NCBI GenBank assembly: GCA_003153875.1
Contig: PMBY01000350.1
Span: 1,255 to 7,750 of the forward strand
Source: Myxococcales bacterium
GTDB lineage: Bacteria; Myxococcota; Polyangia; Fen-1088
Direction of reading: 5' to 3'
DNA length: 6,496 nucleotides
In this document: positions 1-6,161 of the stretch, one piece after another
How the letters are laid out: every line of letters begins with the position of its first letter
Numbering within the stretch: the stretch's first letter is position 1
The notes under the pieces: generated by a model
Told to the model about the DNA's origin: nothing
Databases searched by the model: none
Seen by the model: the letters and a program-made list of their open reading frames with translations, nothing else
Program-made: the position numbers and the translations under genes

Positions 1-2
1 TG

Positions 3-1085
3 ACTCTGGAACTCGGCGGCCGCCTGCGCCCCATCGATGTGGAGTACGAGACCTACGGCGTTCTGTCCACAGCGAAGGACAACGCGGTGCTGGTGGCGCA
101 TGCCCTGTCAGGAGATGCGCACGCCGCCGGCTGGGACAAGAACGCGGAGAGCACAGGGCGGCTTTGGCGCACGCGCAAGCCGGGCTGGTGGGAGGCGATC
201 ATCGGGCCAGGCAAAGCCATCGACACCAATCGCTACTTTGTCATCTGCCCCAACGTCCTGGGCAGCTGCTACGGCACGACCGGGCCTTCGTCTACTGACC
301 CGGCGACTGGCAAACCCTATGGGCTGCGATTTCCCAAGGTCACGGTCGGCGACTGGGTTCAATTGCACGGACTGCTGCTTGATGCCCTCGGCATCGAGCG
401 CGTGAGCGCGATAATCGGCGGCTCGCTGGGTGGTCAGCAGGCGTTGGAGATGGCCCTGCGTTTTCCCGAAAGGGTCGAGCGTGCCGTGGTGCTGGCTGCC
501 AACGCCCGGCTGTCAGCGCAAGGGTTGGCTTTCAACGCCGTGGGCCGCTACTGCATCCTCAACGATCCAAGGTTCGCTGGCGGCGACTACTACGGCCAGG
601 AGCCACCGGCCGCTGGCCTGGCGGCGGCGCGCATGCTGGCGCATATCACCTATCTTTCCGACGAAGGGATGCATCGGAAGTTCGGCCGCCGGTTGCAGGG
701 TGACCGGCCGGTTCCCGACGGCGGGTTCGGCATCGAGTTCGCGGTGGAGAGCTATCTGGACTACCAGGGGCGCAGCTTTGTCGAACGCTTCGACGCCAAT
801 AGCTACCTCTTCATCTCGCGTGCCATGGACTACTATGATGCCTCGGTTTGGGGCAGCGGCGATCTGACCGAAGCCTGCCGGAGGATCAAGGCGCGCGTGC
901 TCATCGTTTCTTTCGATTCGGACTGGCTGTATCCGCCCGCGGCCTGCCGCGAGTTGGCCCTGGCGCTCGTCAAGACCGGCAAGCAGGCCAGCTATGCCAG
1001 AGTGTCCTCGCCCTACGGTCACGACTCCTTTCTCGTCGAGTCCCGGACGGTGGGGCGCCTGGTGAACAGCTTCCTCTCGCACTAG
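3..1085 (+). CDS. metX: Homoserine O-acyltransferase MetX (5' partial)
   Basis: An alpha/beta-hydrolase-fold acyltransferase that activates the homoserine hydroxyl with acetyl- or succinyl-CoA in the cytoplasm, the first committed step of methionine synthesis. The reading frame is open from base 3, so the gene begins upstream of the window; 360 residues are visible and probably only 20-30 are missing. A GTG at 39 is internal, because the upstream residues (ELGGRLRPIDVEYETYG) already fit the family N-terminus. The nucleophile elbow GGSLGGQ has its serine codon at 423-425. The acid is the second Asp of SFDSDWLYPP and the catalytic His lies in YGHDSFL near the C-terminus. The stretch LSAQGLAFN and ARMLAHITYLSDEGM are typical of MetX. 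metW follows after 6 nt. In Pseudomonas-type organisms MetX linked to MetW is described as a succinyltransferase; the acyl donor here is inferred, not visible. Confidence 0.95.
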   Translation, partial: TLELGGRLRPIDVEYETYGVLSTAKDNAVLVAHALSGDAHAAGWDKNAESTGRLWRTRKPGWWEAIIGPGKAIDTNRYFVICPNVLGSCYGTTGPSSTDPATGKPYGLRFPKVTVGDWVQLHGLLLDALGIERVSAIIGGSLGGQQALEMALRFPERVERAVVLAANARLSAQGLAFNAVGRYCILNDPRFAGGDYYGQEPPAAGLAAARMLAHITYLSDEGMHRKFGRRLQGDRPVPDGGFGIEFAVESYLDYQGRSFVERFDANSYLFISRAMDYYDASVWGSGDLTEACRRIKARVLIVSFDSDWLYPPAACRELALALVKTGKQASYARVSSPYGHDSFLVESRTVGRLVNSFLSH

Positions 1086-1091
1086 AAGCCC

Positions 1092-1835
1092 ATGACCCAC
1101 GCACAGGATCCTCGCATCGATCCCTCCCTGGTGGCCAGGCGAGACGTCGAGCGCCTGCCGGCTGGGCTTTTTGAATGGCGCATTGCCGAGGTGGCTTCCA
1201 TCCAGGCTTCTCGGCACGCTCGCGAAAGTTCCCCTCCGGCGGCCAATCCCCGCTGGCAGGACGACATCATCACCCGCGAGATTCAGCCGGGCGCCCGCGT
1301 GCTGGACCTGGGCTGCGGCGACGGACAATTGCTGGAGCGGTTGCAGCGCGAGCGCCAGGTTCGCGGCCAGGGCGTGGAGATTGATGCGAAGGCAGCTCTC
1401 GGCGCCACAGAGCGCGGGGTGCCGGTCTTGCAGGCTGATCTGAGCGAGGGGCTGAGCTGGTTTCCCGATGGCAGCTTCGACGTGGTCGTGCTGGAAGAGA
1501 CTCTGCAAACCCTGCCCAATCCATGGCTGATGCTGGGTGAGATGTTGCGGGTCGGACGCAAGGGTATCGTTTCGTTCCCCAACTTCGCCCACTGGCGGGT
1601 GATTGTCGATCTGGTCGCCCACGGCCGCATGCCAGTCACCCCACGCCTGCCCTATCACTGGTACGACTCGGACAACATCCACCCCTTTACCTTGCAGGAC
1701 CTCCTCGACTGGGTGGATGCGTCGAAGGTCCGCATCGTAGCTGGTCACAGTCTCTCGGAAGGTTCCGTTCGTCCCCTTCGCCCGGAGGACAACCTCCATG
1801 CGGAAGAAGTTCTTGTCGTCGTCGAAAGGAGATAA
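1092..1835 (+). CDS. metW: Methionine biosynthesis protein MetW, N-terminally extended
   Basis: A class I SAM-dependent methyltransferase-fold protein of 247 residues. MetW is genetically required with MetX for methionine synthesis in Pseudomonas-type bacteria; its chemistry is not well established. Motif [13 protein letters not shown], lies at residues 70-81, followed by the acidic residue of GVEID (about 97) expected to hold the SAM ribose. [16 protein letters not shown] and the C-terminal FPNFAHWR and [12 protein letters not shown] segments are characteristic of MetW. Most MetW proteins are about 195-200 residues and enter the motif I region within about 15-25 residues; here some 50 extra residues precede it. 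The ATG is 6 nt after the metX stop with only a weak Shine-Dalgarno sequence, suggesting translational coupling. In-frame GTG codons further in are possible alternative starts, but the extension keeps the codon character of the rest. The gene's last codons contain the cysK ribosome binding site. Confidence 0.9.
   Translation: MTHAQDPRIDPSLVARRDVERLPAGLFEWRIAEVASIQASRHARESSPPAANPRWQDDIITREIQPGARVLDLGCGDGQLLERLQRERQVRGQGVEIDAKAALGATERGVPVLQADLSEGLSWFPDGSFDVVVLEETLQTLPNPWLMLGEMLRVGRKGIVSFPNFAHWRVIVDLVAHGRMPVTPRLPYHWYDSDNIHPFTLQDLLDWVDASKVRIVAGHSLSEGSVRPLRPEDNLHAEEVLVVVERR
1825..1832 (+). promoter_or_regulatory. Ribosome binding site of cysK inside metW
   Basis: AAAGGAGA lies 7 nt before the ATG at 1840 and overlaps the last codons of metW. 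It decides the cysK start: an in-frame ATG at 1798 lies deep inside metW and would add 14 residues ([10 protein letters not shown]...) that have no counterpart in CysK. The arrangement suggests coupled translation of metW and cysK. Confidence 0.85.
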
Positions 1836-1839
1836 CCCC

Positions 1840-2796
1840 ATGCCCGCGTTTTTTGCTGACAATTCCCTGTCCATCGGCCGAAGCCCCCTCATCAAGTTGA
1901 ACCGCCTGGCCGCTGGCACAAAGGCCACCGTGCTGGCCAAGATCGAAGGCCGCAATCCTGCCTACTCGGTCAAAGACCGCATTGGTTTGGCCATGATCCG
2001 CGACGCCGAGGAGCGCGGCGTGCTCAAGCCCGGCAAGGAGATCATCGAGCCCACCAGCGGCAACACTGGCATCGCGTTGGCTTTCGTGGCTGCAGCACGC
2101 GGCTACAAACTGACCCTGACCATGCCCGAGACCATGAGCCTGGAGCGACGGCGCGTGCTGGCCGCCTTTGGCGCCAACCTGGTGCTGACCCCTGGCGCCG
2201 AGGGCATGCCGGGGGCCATCCGTCGCGCCGAGGCCACTGCAGCCGCCGAGCCTGATCGCTACTTCCTGCCCCAGCAATTCAAGAACCCCGCCAATCCACT
2301 GATTCACGAACAGACCACCGGCCCCGAGATCTGGAACGACACCGACGGAGCCGTCGACGTTCTGGTCTCGGGCGTGGGTACCGGCGGCACCATCACTGGC
2401 GTCTCCCGCTACATCAAGAAGACCAAGAAGAAGGCCATCACCTCGGTGGCCGTCGAACCCGCCAAGAGCCCCATTCTTACGCAGTTCCGCAGCGGCCAAC
2501 CGCTCAAGCCCGGGCCGCACAAGATCCAGGGTATCGGTGCCGGCTTCGTACCCGACACGCTGGATCTGACCGTCGTGGATCGGATCGAGCAATCCACCGA
2601 CGAGGAAGCCATCGAAACCGCCCGCCGTCTAACTCGCGAGGAGGGCATCCTGAGCGGTATCTCGAGCGGCGCCGCCACCAGCGTGGCCCTGCGCCTGGCC
2701 AAGCTGGACGAATTCGCAGGCAAGACCATCGTGGTGGTGCTGCCCGATTCCGGCGAGCGCTACATCTCCACTGTGCTGTTTGAAGGCATCGGGTAG
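1840..2796 (+). CDS. cysK: Cysteine synthase A (O-acetylserine sulfhydrylase)
   Basis: A 318-residue fold-type II PLP enzyme that condenses O-acetylserine with sulfide to give cysteine and acetate in the cytoplasm. The N-terminus [16 protein letters not shown] matches the enterobacterial CysK pattern. The PLP lysine is K45 in NPAYSVKDR. The substrate loop TSGNTG is at 72-77, the PLP phosphate cradle GTGGT at 180-184, and the segments [14 protein letters not shown] and GISSGAA follow. Length, the MSLERRR segment and the [10 protein letters not shown] ending favour CysK over CysM. It probably shares an mRNA with metX and metW, since it starts 4 nt after the metW stop with a strong ribosome binding site. 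Cysteine feeds methionine synthesis through cystathionine, so grouping it with metX is metabolically coherent. It is convergent with the next gene, with only 11 nt between stops. Confidence 0.96.
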   Translation: MPAFFADNSLSIGRSPLIKLNRLAAGTKATVLAKIEGRNPAYSVKDRIGLAMIRDAEERGVLKPGKEIIEPTSGNTGIALAFVAAARGYKLTLTMPETMSLERRRVLAAFGANLVLTPGAEGMPGAIRRAEATAAAEPDRYFLPQQFKNPANPLIHEQTTGPEIWNDTDGAVDVLVSGVGTGGTITGVSRYIKKTKKKAITSVAVEPAKSPILTQFRSGQPLKPGPHKIQGIGAGFVPDTLDLTVVDRIEQSTDEEAIETARRLTREEGILSGISSGAATSVALRLAKLDEFAGKTIVVVLPDSGERYISTVLFEGIG

Positions 2797-2807
2797 CCGG
2801 GCGCGCC

Positions 2808-3206
2808 TCACCTGCGGTATTGCGGCCACGCCTGGATGGCGGGCTGTGATACCGCAGCGTCAAGCGCCGCCACTTCGGTCAGTGCCTCCTCAACAAATCC
2901 GCTGGCCTCCAACACACGGATGCCGCGGGCCTCGATCAGCAACCGCTGTGGCGTCGTGATCCGAGATAGCACCAGCATCTTGCAACCGCGCACGGCGTGA
3001 AGGATCACGCGCAGGTGCTCAATCTGCCAGCCCGGTCTGGAGAAATCGGTTGGCCGCACCTCGATCCGGCGCTTCTCGACCAAGTGCAAGCGCCCTTCGG
3101 CCGCACTGAACACCAGGACCCACGCCGGCACATTGCGGGTCAAGGCCGCAGTCTCTCCGTCACGACTGACCACCGCCACCAAAGGCTGGGCGTCGCCCAC
3201 CGACAA
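2808..3206 (-). CDS. Small NifX/NifB-C-terminal-like (Nitro_FeMo-Co domain) protein, start uncertain
   Basis: A protein of about 132 residues resembling the dinitrogenase iron-molybdenum cofactor domain found in NifX, NafY and the NifB C-terminus. The family order is visible: an opening strand and turn (VAVVSRDGETA), a second strand (AWVLVFSAAEG), a helix and strand (CKMLVLSRITTPQRLLI), and the closing ARGIRVLEASGFVEEALTEV. The usual HFG-type ligand region is replaced by LTRNVPAW, so metal-cluster binding is doubtful. The frame stays open to an ATG at 3350 (180 residues), but those 48 extra residues look unlike the family and have lower third-position GC. The TTG at 3206 is preferred because AGAAGG lies 6 nt upstream; a GTG at 3200 is also possible. 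The function is unknown. Many family members have roles outside nitrogen fixation, and no nif gene is visible here. Confidence 0.55.
   Translation of the reverse strand: MSVGDAQPLVAVVSRDGETAALTRNVPAWVLVFSAAEGRLHLVEKRRIEVRPTDFSRPGWQIEHLRVILHAVRGCKMLVLSRITTPQRLLIEARGIRVLEASGFVEEALTEVAALDAAVSQPAIQAWPQYRR
2812..2857 (+). terminator. Long stem-loop just downstream of cysK
   Basis: A perfect 9-bp inverted repeat (2812-2820 CTGCGGTAT with 2849-2857) encloses a second stem (2825-2832 with 2838-2844, one bulged A at 2828) and a 5-nt loop at 2833-2837. The connecting bases 2821-2824 and 2845-2848 pair in plus-strand RNA through one C-G and three G-U pairs, giving about 20 pairs in 46 nt. The complementary strand cannot form the G-U pairs, so the structure is better in the cysK transcript. 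No U-tract follows, so it is not a classic intrinsic terminator. It may end or protect the cysK mRNA. It overlaps the 3' coding end of the convergent gene. Confidence 0.55.
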
Positions 3207-3214
3207 GCCCAGCC
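3184..3214 (-). promoter_or_regulatory. Hairpin enclosing candidate start codons of the NifX-like gene
   Basis: GGCTGGGC (3184-3191) pairs with GCCCAGCC (3207-3214). An inner 4-bp stem (3192-3195 with 3201-3204) follows with a 2-nt bulge and a 5-nt loop at 3196-3200. On the minus-strand transcript the candidate TTG spans the bulge, the GTG begins in the loop, and the GG of the AGAAGG ribosome binding site forms the stem base. It could limit translation initiation. It could also be chance, or part of a longer coding frame. Confidence 0.35.
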
Positions 3215-3341
3215 TTCTATTCGAGTGGCTACTCGCAACACCGCCTGCCAAACCCGTCCGGCAAACCCCAGAGAGATTGGTCGCTCGTTCCGTCGCCAAT
3301 GCTGCTCTCTTCACGTTGGCATTTCTCGCGATCTCCACAGA

Positions 3342-3388
3342 GTCTTGCATGCCATCTATTATGTCTCGTCATCGGGACATTGCAAGAC
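3342..3388. repeat. Perfect 8-bp inverted repeat in the divergent promoter region
   Basis: GTCTTGCA (3342-3349) is mirrored by TGCAAGAC (3381-3388). Nested between them is GTCTCG (3363-3368) with CGGGAC (3373-3378) around a TCAT loop, with one G-T pair. The arms bracket the -10 element of the minus-strand promoter candidate, and the right arm overlaps its -35 element. It may be a pair of operator half-sites or an RNA structure; the spacing is long for a single dimer. Confidence 0.3.
3358..3385 (-). promoter_or_regulatory. Candidate sigma70-type promoter for the NifX-like gene
   Basis: Read on the minus strand, TTGCAA (3385-3380, 4 of 6 matches to TTGACA) is followed after 16 nt by CATAAT (3363-3358, 5 of 6 to TATAAT). 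The predicted transcription start is near 3351. That gives a leader of about 145 nt if translation starts at 3206, or an almost leaderless message if the ATG at 3350 is used. It is a consensus match only. Confidence 0.35.
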
Positions 3389-3444
3389 AAATCCCATATC
3401 CGCCCGGCGGCTGTTTTTCTGCGCAAGTCGCCCGCCGATCCGCC

Positions 3445-3472
3445 TCGACGGCGCCGCTACTGTTGTTATACT
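3445..3472 (+). promoter_or_regulatory. Candidate sigma70-type promoter of the DUF4395-thioredoxin gene
   Basis: TCGACG (3445-3450, 4 of 6 to TTGACA), a 16-nt spacer, then TATACT (3467-3472, 5 of 6 to TATAAT). Seven bases separate the -10 from the ATG at 3480, so the usual initiation distance puts the transcription start on or beside the start codon. No Shine-Dalgarno sequence precedes the ATG. Together these suggest a leaderless mRNA. Confidence 0.5.
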
Positions 3473-3479
3473 AGACTCC

Positions 3480-4223
3480 ATGTCTTCCGCGGAGGATACT
3501 GTTCCATCCCGGGCCGCGCTGCTGGGGCCCCCTGTGATCGACGCTCGGGCGCCGCGCTTCAACCAGGCCATCATAGGGGGTGCGGCGCTCGCGGCCTTCT
3601 TGCTCGGTTGGTGGCCCCTGCTCGCGCTGGCAGCGCTGCAGCTCGCGCTGACCCTGATTTTCGGGCCACGGCTGTGCTTGGCCTGTCTTCTCTACTTCAA
3701 GCTGGTGCGGCCCTGGCTCGGCCCGGGGCCGGTCAAGGATGCCCGGCCGGTTCGCTTCGCCAATCTGGTGGGTCTGGTGTTTCTTTCGGCTGCCTCGGCC
3801 GCGCACCTGGCTGGGTTTCCCCGGCTGGGCTGGACGCTGGGGTTGGTGGTGGCGGGCCTGGCGCTCTTGGCCGCGTCCACCGGCCTGTGTGTGGGATGCG
3901 AGACGTATCGTCTCCTGGCTCGCCTGCGCGGCATCGGGCCACGGAGCGTGGCACGCATCGATCTTCAGGAGATCGGCGCCTCGCCGCAGGCGGGCCTGGT
4001 GGTGCAGTTCACCCATCCCCGTTGCTCTGACTGCCGCTCATTGGAAGAACGCCTGTCGGCCCAAGGTGTGCCCACGGCGCTGGTGGACGTGACCCAGCAT
4101 CCCGATCTGGCGCAAAAGTACGGCATCAGCCTGGTTCCCCTGGCATTCAAGGTCGACTCCGACGGAAGAGTGCTGGCGCGTGTGACGACTGCTTCTCAAC
4201 TCGCAGAAGGACAACGTCCATAG
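3480..4223 (+). CDS. DUF4395 membrane domain fused to a thioredoxin-like domain
   Basis: A 247-residue predicted inner-membrane protein. Residues about 20-150 match the DUF4395 pattern (VDARAPRFNQA at the front, LVRPWLGPG, then DARPVRFANLVGLVF). Hydrophobic stretches lie at about 30-61, 94-112 and 118-136. Residues about 161-247 look like a compact thioredoxin fold: QFTHPRCSDCRSLEE carries the CxxC (182-185), and YGISLVPLAF supplies the family's cis-proline (P220). All six cysteines occur as three CxxC pairs: CLAC (66-69) and CVGC (137-140), beside the membrane segments, and CSDC. A thiol-disulfide relay role is inferred. The open frame runs back to 2997, but the upstream part is not membrane-like and the promoter sits at 3445-3472, so the ATG at 3480 is chosen. 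The next gene begins 27 nt downstream on the same strand. The family's function is not established. Confidence 0.8.
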   Translation: MSSAEDTVPSRAALLGPPVIDARAPRFNQAIIGGAALAAFLLGWWPLLALAALQLALTLIFGPRLCLACLLYFKLVRPWLGPGPVKDARPVRFANLVGLVFLSAASAAHLAGFPRLGWTLGLVVAGLALLAASTGLCVGCETYRLLARLRGIGPRSVARIDLQEIGASPQAGLVVQFTHPRCSDCRSLEERLSAQGVPTALVDVTQHPDLAQKYGISLVPLAFKVDSDGRVLARVTTASQLAEGQRP

Positions 4224-4237
4224 ATGAAATGGACAAA

Positions 4238-4243
4238 GAGAGG
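4238..4243 (+). promoter_or_regulatory. Ribosome binding site deciding the start of the substrate-binding protein gene
   Basis: GAGAGG sits 7 nt before the ATG at 4251. An in-frame ATG at 4224, directly after the preceding stop codon, has only AGAAGGA at a 12-nt distance and would add MKWTKRGLA before the signal peptide. The ATG at 4251 is therefore preferred. Confidence 0.65.
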
Positions 4244-4250
4244 TCTCGCC

Positions 4251-5276
4251 ATGAAGAGAGCATTTCTCGCAGCGGTCGCAGTCGTATTTTCAAGCCTACT
4301 CGCAGACGCCCAGGCTACAGGAACCCCAACGGCTCTCAGGATCGGCTATGCTCCCGGCGGCGGCAGTGTCTTGACTTTCATTGCCAAGGACAAGGGGTTC
4401 TTCAAACAAGAGGGCATCGACGCAGATCTCGTCCCCTTCAACAGCTCGGCCGACGGACTGAATGCGCTCCTTGCGGGGAAGATCGACATTGGCGTTTCCT
4501 TCGGCACTGGAGGCCCCCTTACCTTCATTGCCAAAGGGGCAGATTTCGTCATCATCGGCGGCCATCTCTCCGGCGGACACCCCGTCATTACAAAGCCAGA
4601 AAATGCCCCTAGGTTCAAGAGCATCGCCGACTTCAGGGGCAAGACCGTGGCCACCCCAAGACTCTATACCGCCGACATCGTCTGGCGTGGCGCATTGATC
4701 AGGGCGGGGATCGATCCGCAAAAGGACCTTACGATCATCGATATGAAGAAACCCCAGGATGTCCTTGAGGCCGTCAAGTCCGGCAAGGTCGACATCGGCA
4801 TCGCAAGTTCCGCCGTGTATCTCCAAGCAAAGAGCGCGGGACTCGCCATACCGTTTTGGAGCAACGACTTTCTTGCAAATCACCCCTGCTGCCGCATCGT
4901 CACAGCAGGAAAGAACCTCTCAGCTCGGCCCGCGCTGGCAAAGTCCTTCCTGAAGGCGATCATCAGAGCCGAGCGTGTCCTGAAAGAGAGTCCAGAGGTC
5001 GCCGTGGACGTCAACAAGCGATTCCTTGAACTCGACGATGCGCAGGCTAGAGACTTCACCCTCGAACCCCACCAGATCGTCGAAGCCGACCCCAACGCGA
5101 AAGCCGTGAAGATCTTCTGGAAGGACATGAACACCATAGGTTACATCACCAGCTCAATCGACATCGGTGCCCACATCGCCACCGCCCCCTACTGGAATGC
5201 GCTTGAGGAGTTGAAGGCCAAGGATCCTTCTCCTTTTTACGACAGACTGGAACGGCGTTTCAAGGAACGGAATTGA
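4251..5276 (+). CDS. ABC transporter periplasmic substrate-binding protein (SsuA/NMT1-like)
   Basis: A 341-residue type II periplasmic binding protein of the NitT/TauT/SsuA family, which captures small organic anions or precursors and delivers them to a membrane permease. A signal peptide is clear: MKR, a hydrophobic core at about 4-17, and likely cleavage after ADAQA (residue 22). The mature start ALRIGYAPGGGSVLTFIAKDKGFF followed by ALLAGKIDIGVSFG is the family's first lobe. The helix-strand element FRGKTVATPRLYTADIVWRGAL and the repeat KSGKVDIGIAS mark the second lobe. The only cysteines are adjacent, in HPCCRIV (213-214). The ligand is not predictable; sulfonate, taurine-like, nitrate-like and thiamine-precursor members share this pattern. 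The permease begins 74 nt downstream. Third-position GC in its opening 32 codons is about 53 percent by hand count, lower than in the genes to the left. Confidence 0.9.
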   Translation: MKRAFLAAVAVVFSSLLADAQATGTPTALRIGYAPGGGSVLTFIAKDKGFFKQEGIDADLVPFNSSADGLNALLAGKIDIGVSFGTGGPLTFIAKGADFVIIGGHLSGGHPVITKPENAPRFKSIADFRGKTVATPRLYTADIVWRGALIRAGIDPQKDLTIIDMKKPQDVLEAVKSGKVDIGIASSAVYLQAKSAGLAIPFWSNDFLANHPCCRIVTAGKNLSARPALAKSFLKAIIRAERVLKESPEVAVDVNKRFLELDDAQARDFTLEPHQIVEADPNAKAVKIFWKDMNTIGYITSSIDIGAHIATAPYWNALEELKAKDPSPFYDRLERRFKERN

Positions 5277-5350
5277 AGCGAAACGACCATGAAGTCTGTC
5301 AAGGCGAAGGATGTCGACTCCTCCCATGAAGTGAGTTGAGACGGCAAAAT
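5277..5350 (+). other. Gap between binding protein and permease with a 16-codon open frame
   Basis: These 74 nt sit where many operons of this family place the ATPase gene or a few bases. A small frame, ATG 5289 to TGA 5339, encodes MKSVKAKDVDSSHEVS and ends 11 nt before the permease ATG. No good ribosome binding site precedes it. It may be chance, a coupling leader, or a remnant. No promoter or terminator is evident. Confidence 0.25.
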
Positions 5351-6154
5351 ATGAGCGGACAACTTCCCGCAAGAAGGGCCAAAGAGCGTCGCGACGCGCG
5401 ACTGGGTCTAATCGCAACTTCCGTCATTCTTCTGTCAGTCGTCGGCGCTTATGAGGTCGCGACTGATCTCGGCCATTTCCTCGATCCGCTTCTCTTCCCC
5501 GGGCTTTCCAGAACCATACCCGCGATCGGACCTTCGCTGCCCAAGCTCCTCAAAGGCTTGAAGAGTTCGATGGCGCTCCTCATTCCCAGCTATCTGCTCG
5601 CCCTCACCCTGGGCATCGCCATTGGCGTCGCCACCGGAATGCACCGCACAATGAGAATTGCCCTGCTCCCGCTTTTCAGGGCGGCCAGTCCAATACCTCC
5701 CACGATGCTCGTTCCTTACGCCATTGCCATTCTTCCGACATTCTGGCTATCCTCCGCCTTCATCGTTTTTGTGGCCGCCTTGTGGCCGGTGCTGATGGGA
5801 ACCATCCACGGCGTAACGTTGATTGAACCGCGCTGGATCGACAACGCCCGCTGCATCGGGCTGAAGGGGTGGCCGCTGGTCCGAAAGGTGATCGTGCCGG
5901 CGGCGATGCCCTCGATCTTCGCAGGAGCAAGTATGGCGCTGATCTTCGGCTTCATTCTTCTGACGGTTGCCGAAATGTTCGGCGCCAAATCGGGTCTCGG
6001 GTACTTCATTCAATACCACGCCGATTTCGCAGACTACCCAAAAGTCATTGTCGGAATGGTCTTCCTGTCGGTTGTGATCATTGCGACCATGGCGGCCTTC
6101 GACCGGCTGGAGGCTAGCATGCTCCACTGGACTAAGAACCGATGGGAGCGCTGA
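5351..6154 (+). CDS. ABC transporter permease (SsuC/TauC-like)
   Basis: A 267-residue inner-membrane permease of the binding-protein-dependent transport superfamily, expected to act as a homodimer with the upstream binding protein. A basic cytoplasmic N-terminus (ARRAKERRDAR) precedes the first membrane segment at about 18-36. Further segments are at about 75-96, 119-150, 190-212 and 232-250. The EAA loop that docks the ATPase is at about 164-190, with the pattern DNARCIGLKGWPLVRKVIVP; a Cys stands beside the usual LG position. AEMFGAKSGLGYFI is typical of the family near the C-terminus. An in-frame TTG at 5336 would add MRRQN; the ATG at 5351 is preferred, although its ribosome binding site is weak. 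No ATPase gene is adjacent upstream, and the gene immediately downstream is not one. The substrate is unknown. Confidence 0.92.
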   Translation: MSGQLPARRAKERRDARLGLIATSVILLSVVGAYEVATDLGHFLDPLLFPGLSRTIPAIGPSLPKLLKGLKSSMALLIPSYLLALTLGIAIGVATGMHRTMRIALLPLFRAASPIPPTMLVPYAIAILPTFWLSSAFIVFVAALWPVLMGTIHGVTLIEPRWIDNARCIGLKGWPLVRKVIVPAAMPSIFAGASMALIFGFILLTVAEMFGAKSGLGYFIQYHADFADYPKVIVGMVFLSVVIIATMAAFDRLEASMLHWTKNRWER

Positions 6155-6161
6155 GACGCCA

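Noticed and set aside
513..1955. 480-codon open frame on the minus strand
   Set aside because: It lies antisense to metX, metW and the start of cysK, which are clear family members. Long antisense frames are expected in GC-rich genes, and its translation is low-complexity and matches no recognisable family.
1687..2592. 301-codon open frame on the minus strand
   Set aside because: Antisense shadow of metW and cysK, with a Gly/Asp/His-rich translation typical of an opposite-strand reading of GC-rich coding sequence.
2797..2811. Classic intrinsic terminator directly at the cysK end
   Set aside because: There is a strong stem-loop nearby but no T-run follows it, so only a structure is reported.
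3207..3350. 48-codon extension of the NifX-like protein to the ATG at 3350
   Set aside because: Lower third-position GC and no resemblance to the family. The ATG does sit 7 nt after a -10-like element, so the longer form is not excluded.
2997..3479. N-terminal extension of the DUF4395-thioredoxin frame by 161 codons
   Set aside because: It overlaps the NifX-like gene on the other strand, shows no domain, and would place the good promoter at 3445-3472 inside the coding sequence.
3299..4030. 243-codon plus-strand frame overlapping the DUF4395 gene
   Set aside because: Out-of-frame shadow with an Arg/Ala/Gly-rich translation; the overlapping frame carries the membrane segments and CxxC motifs.
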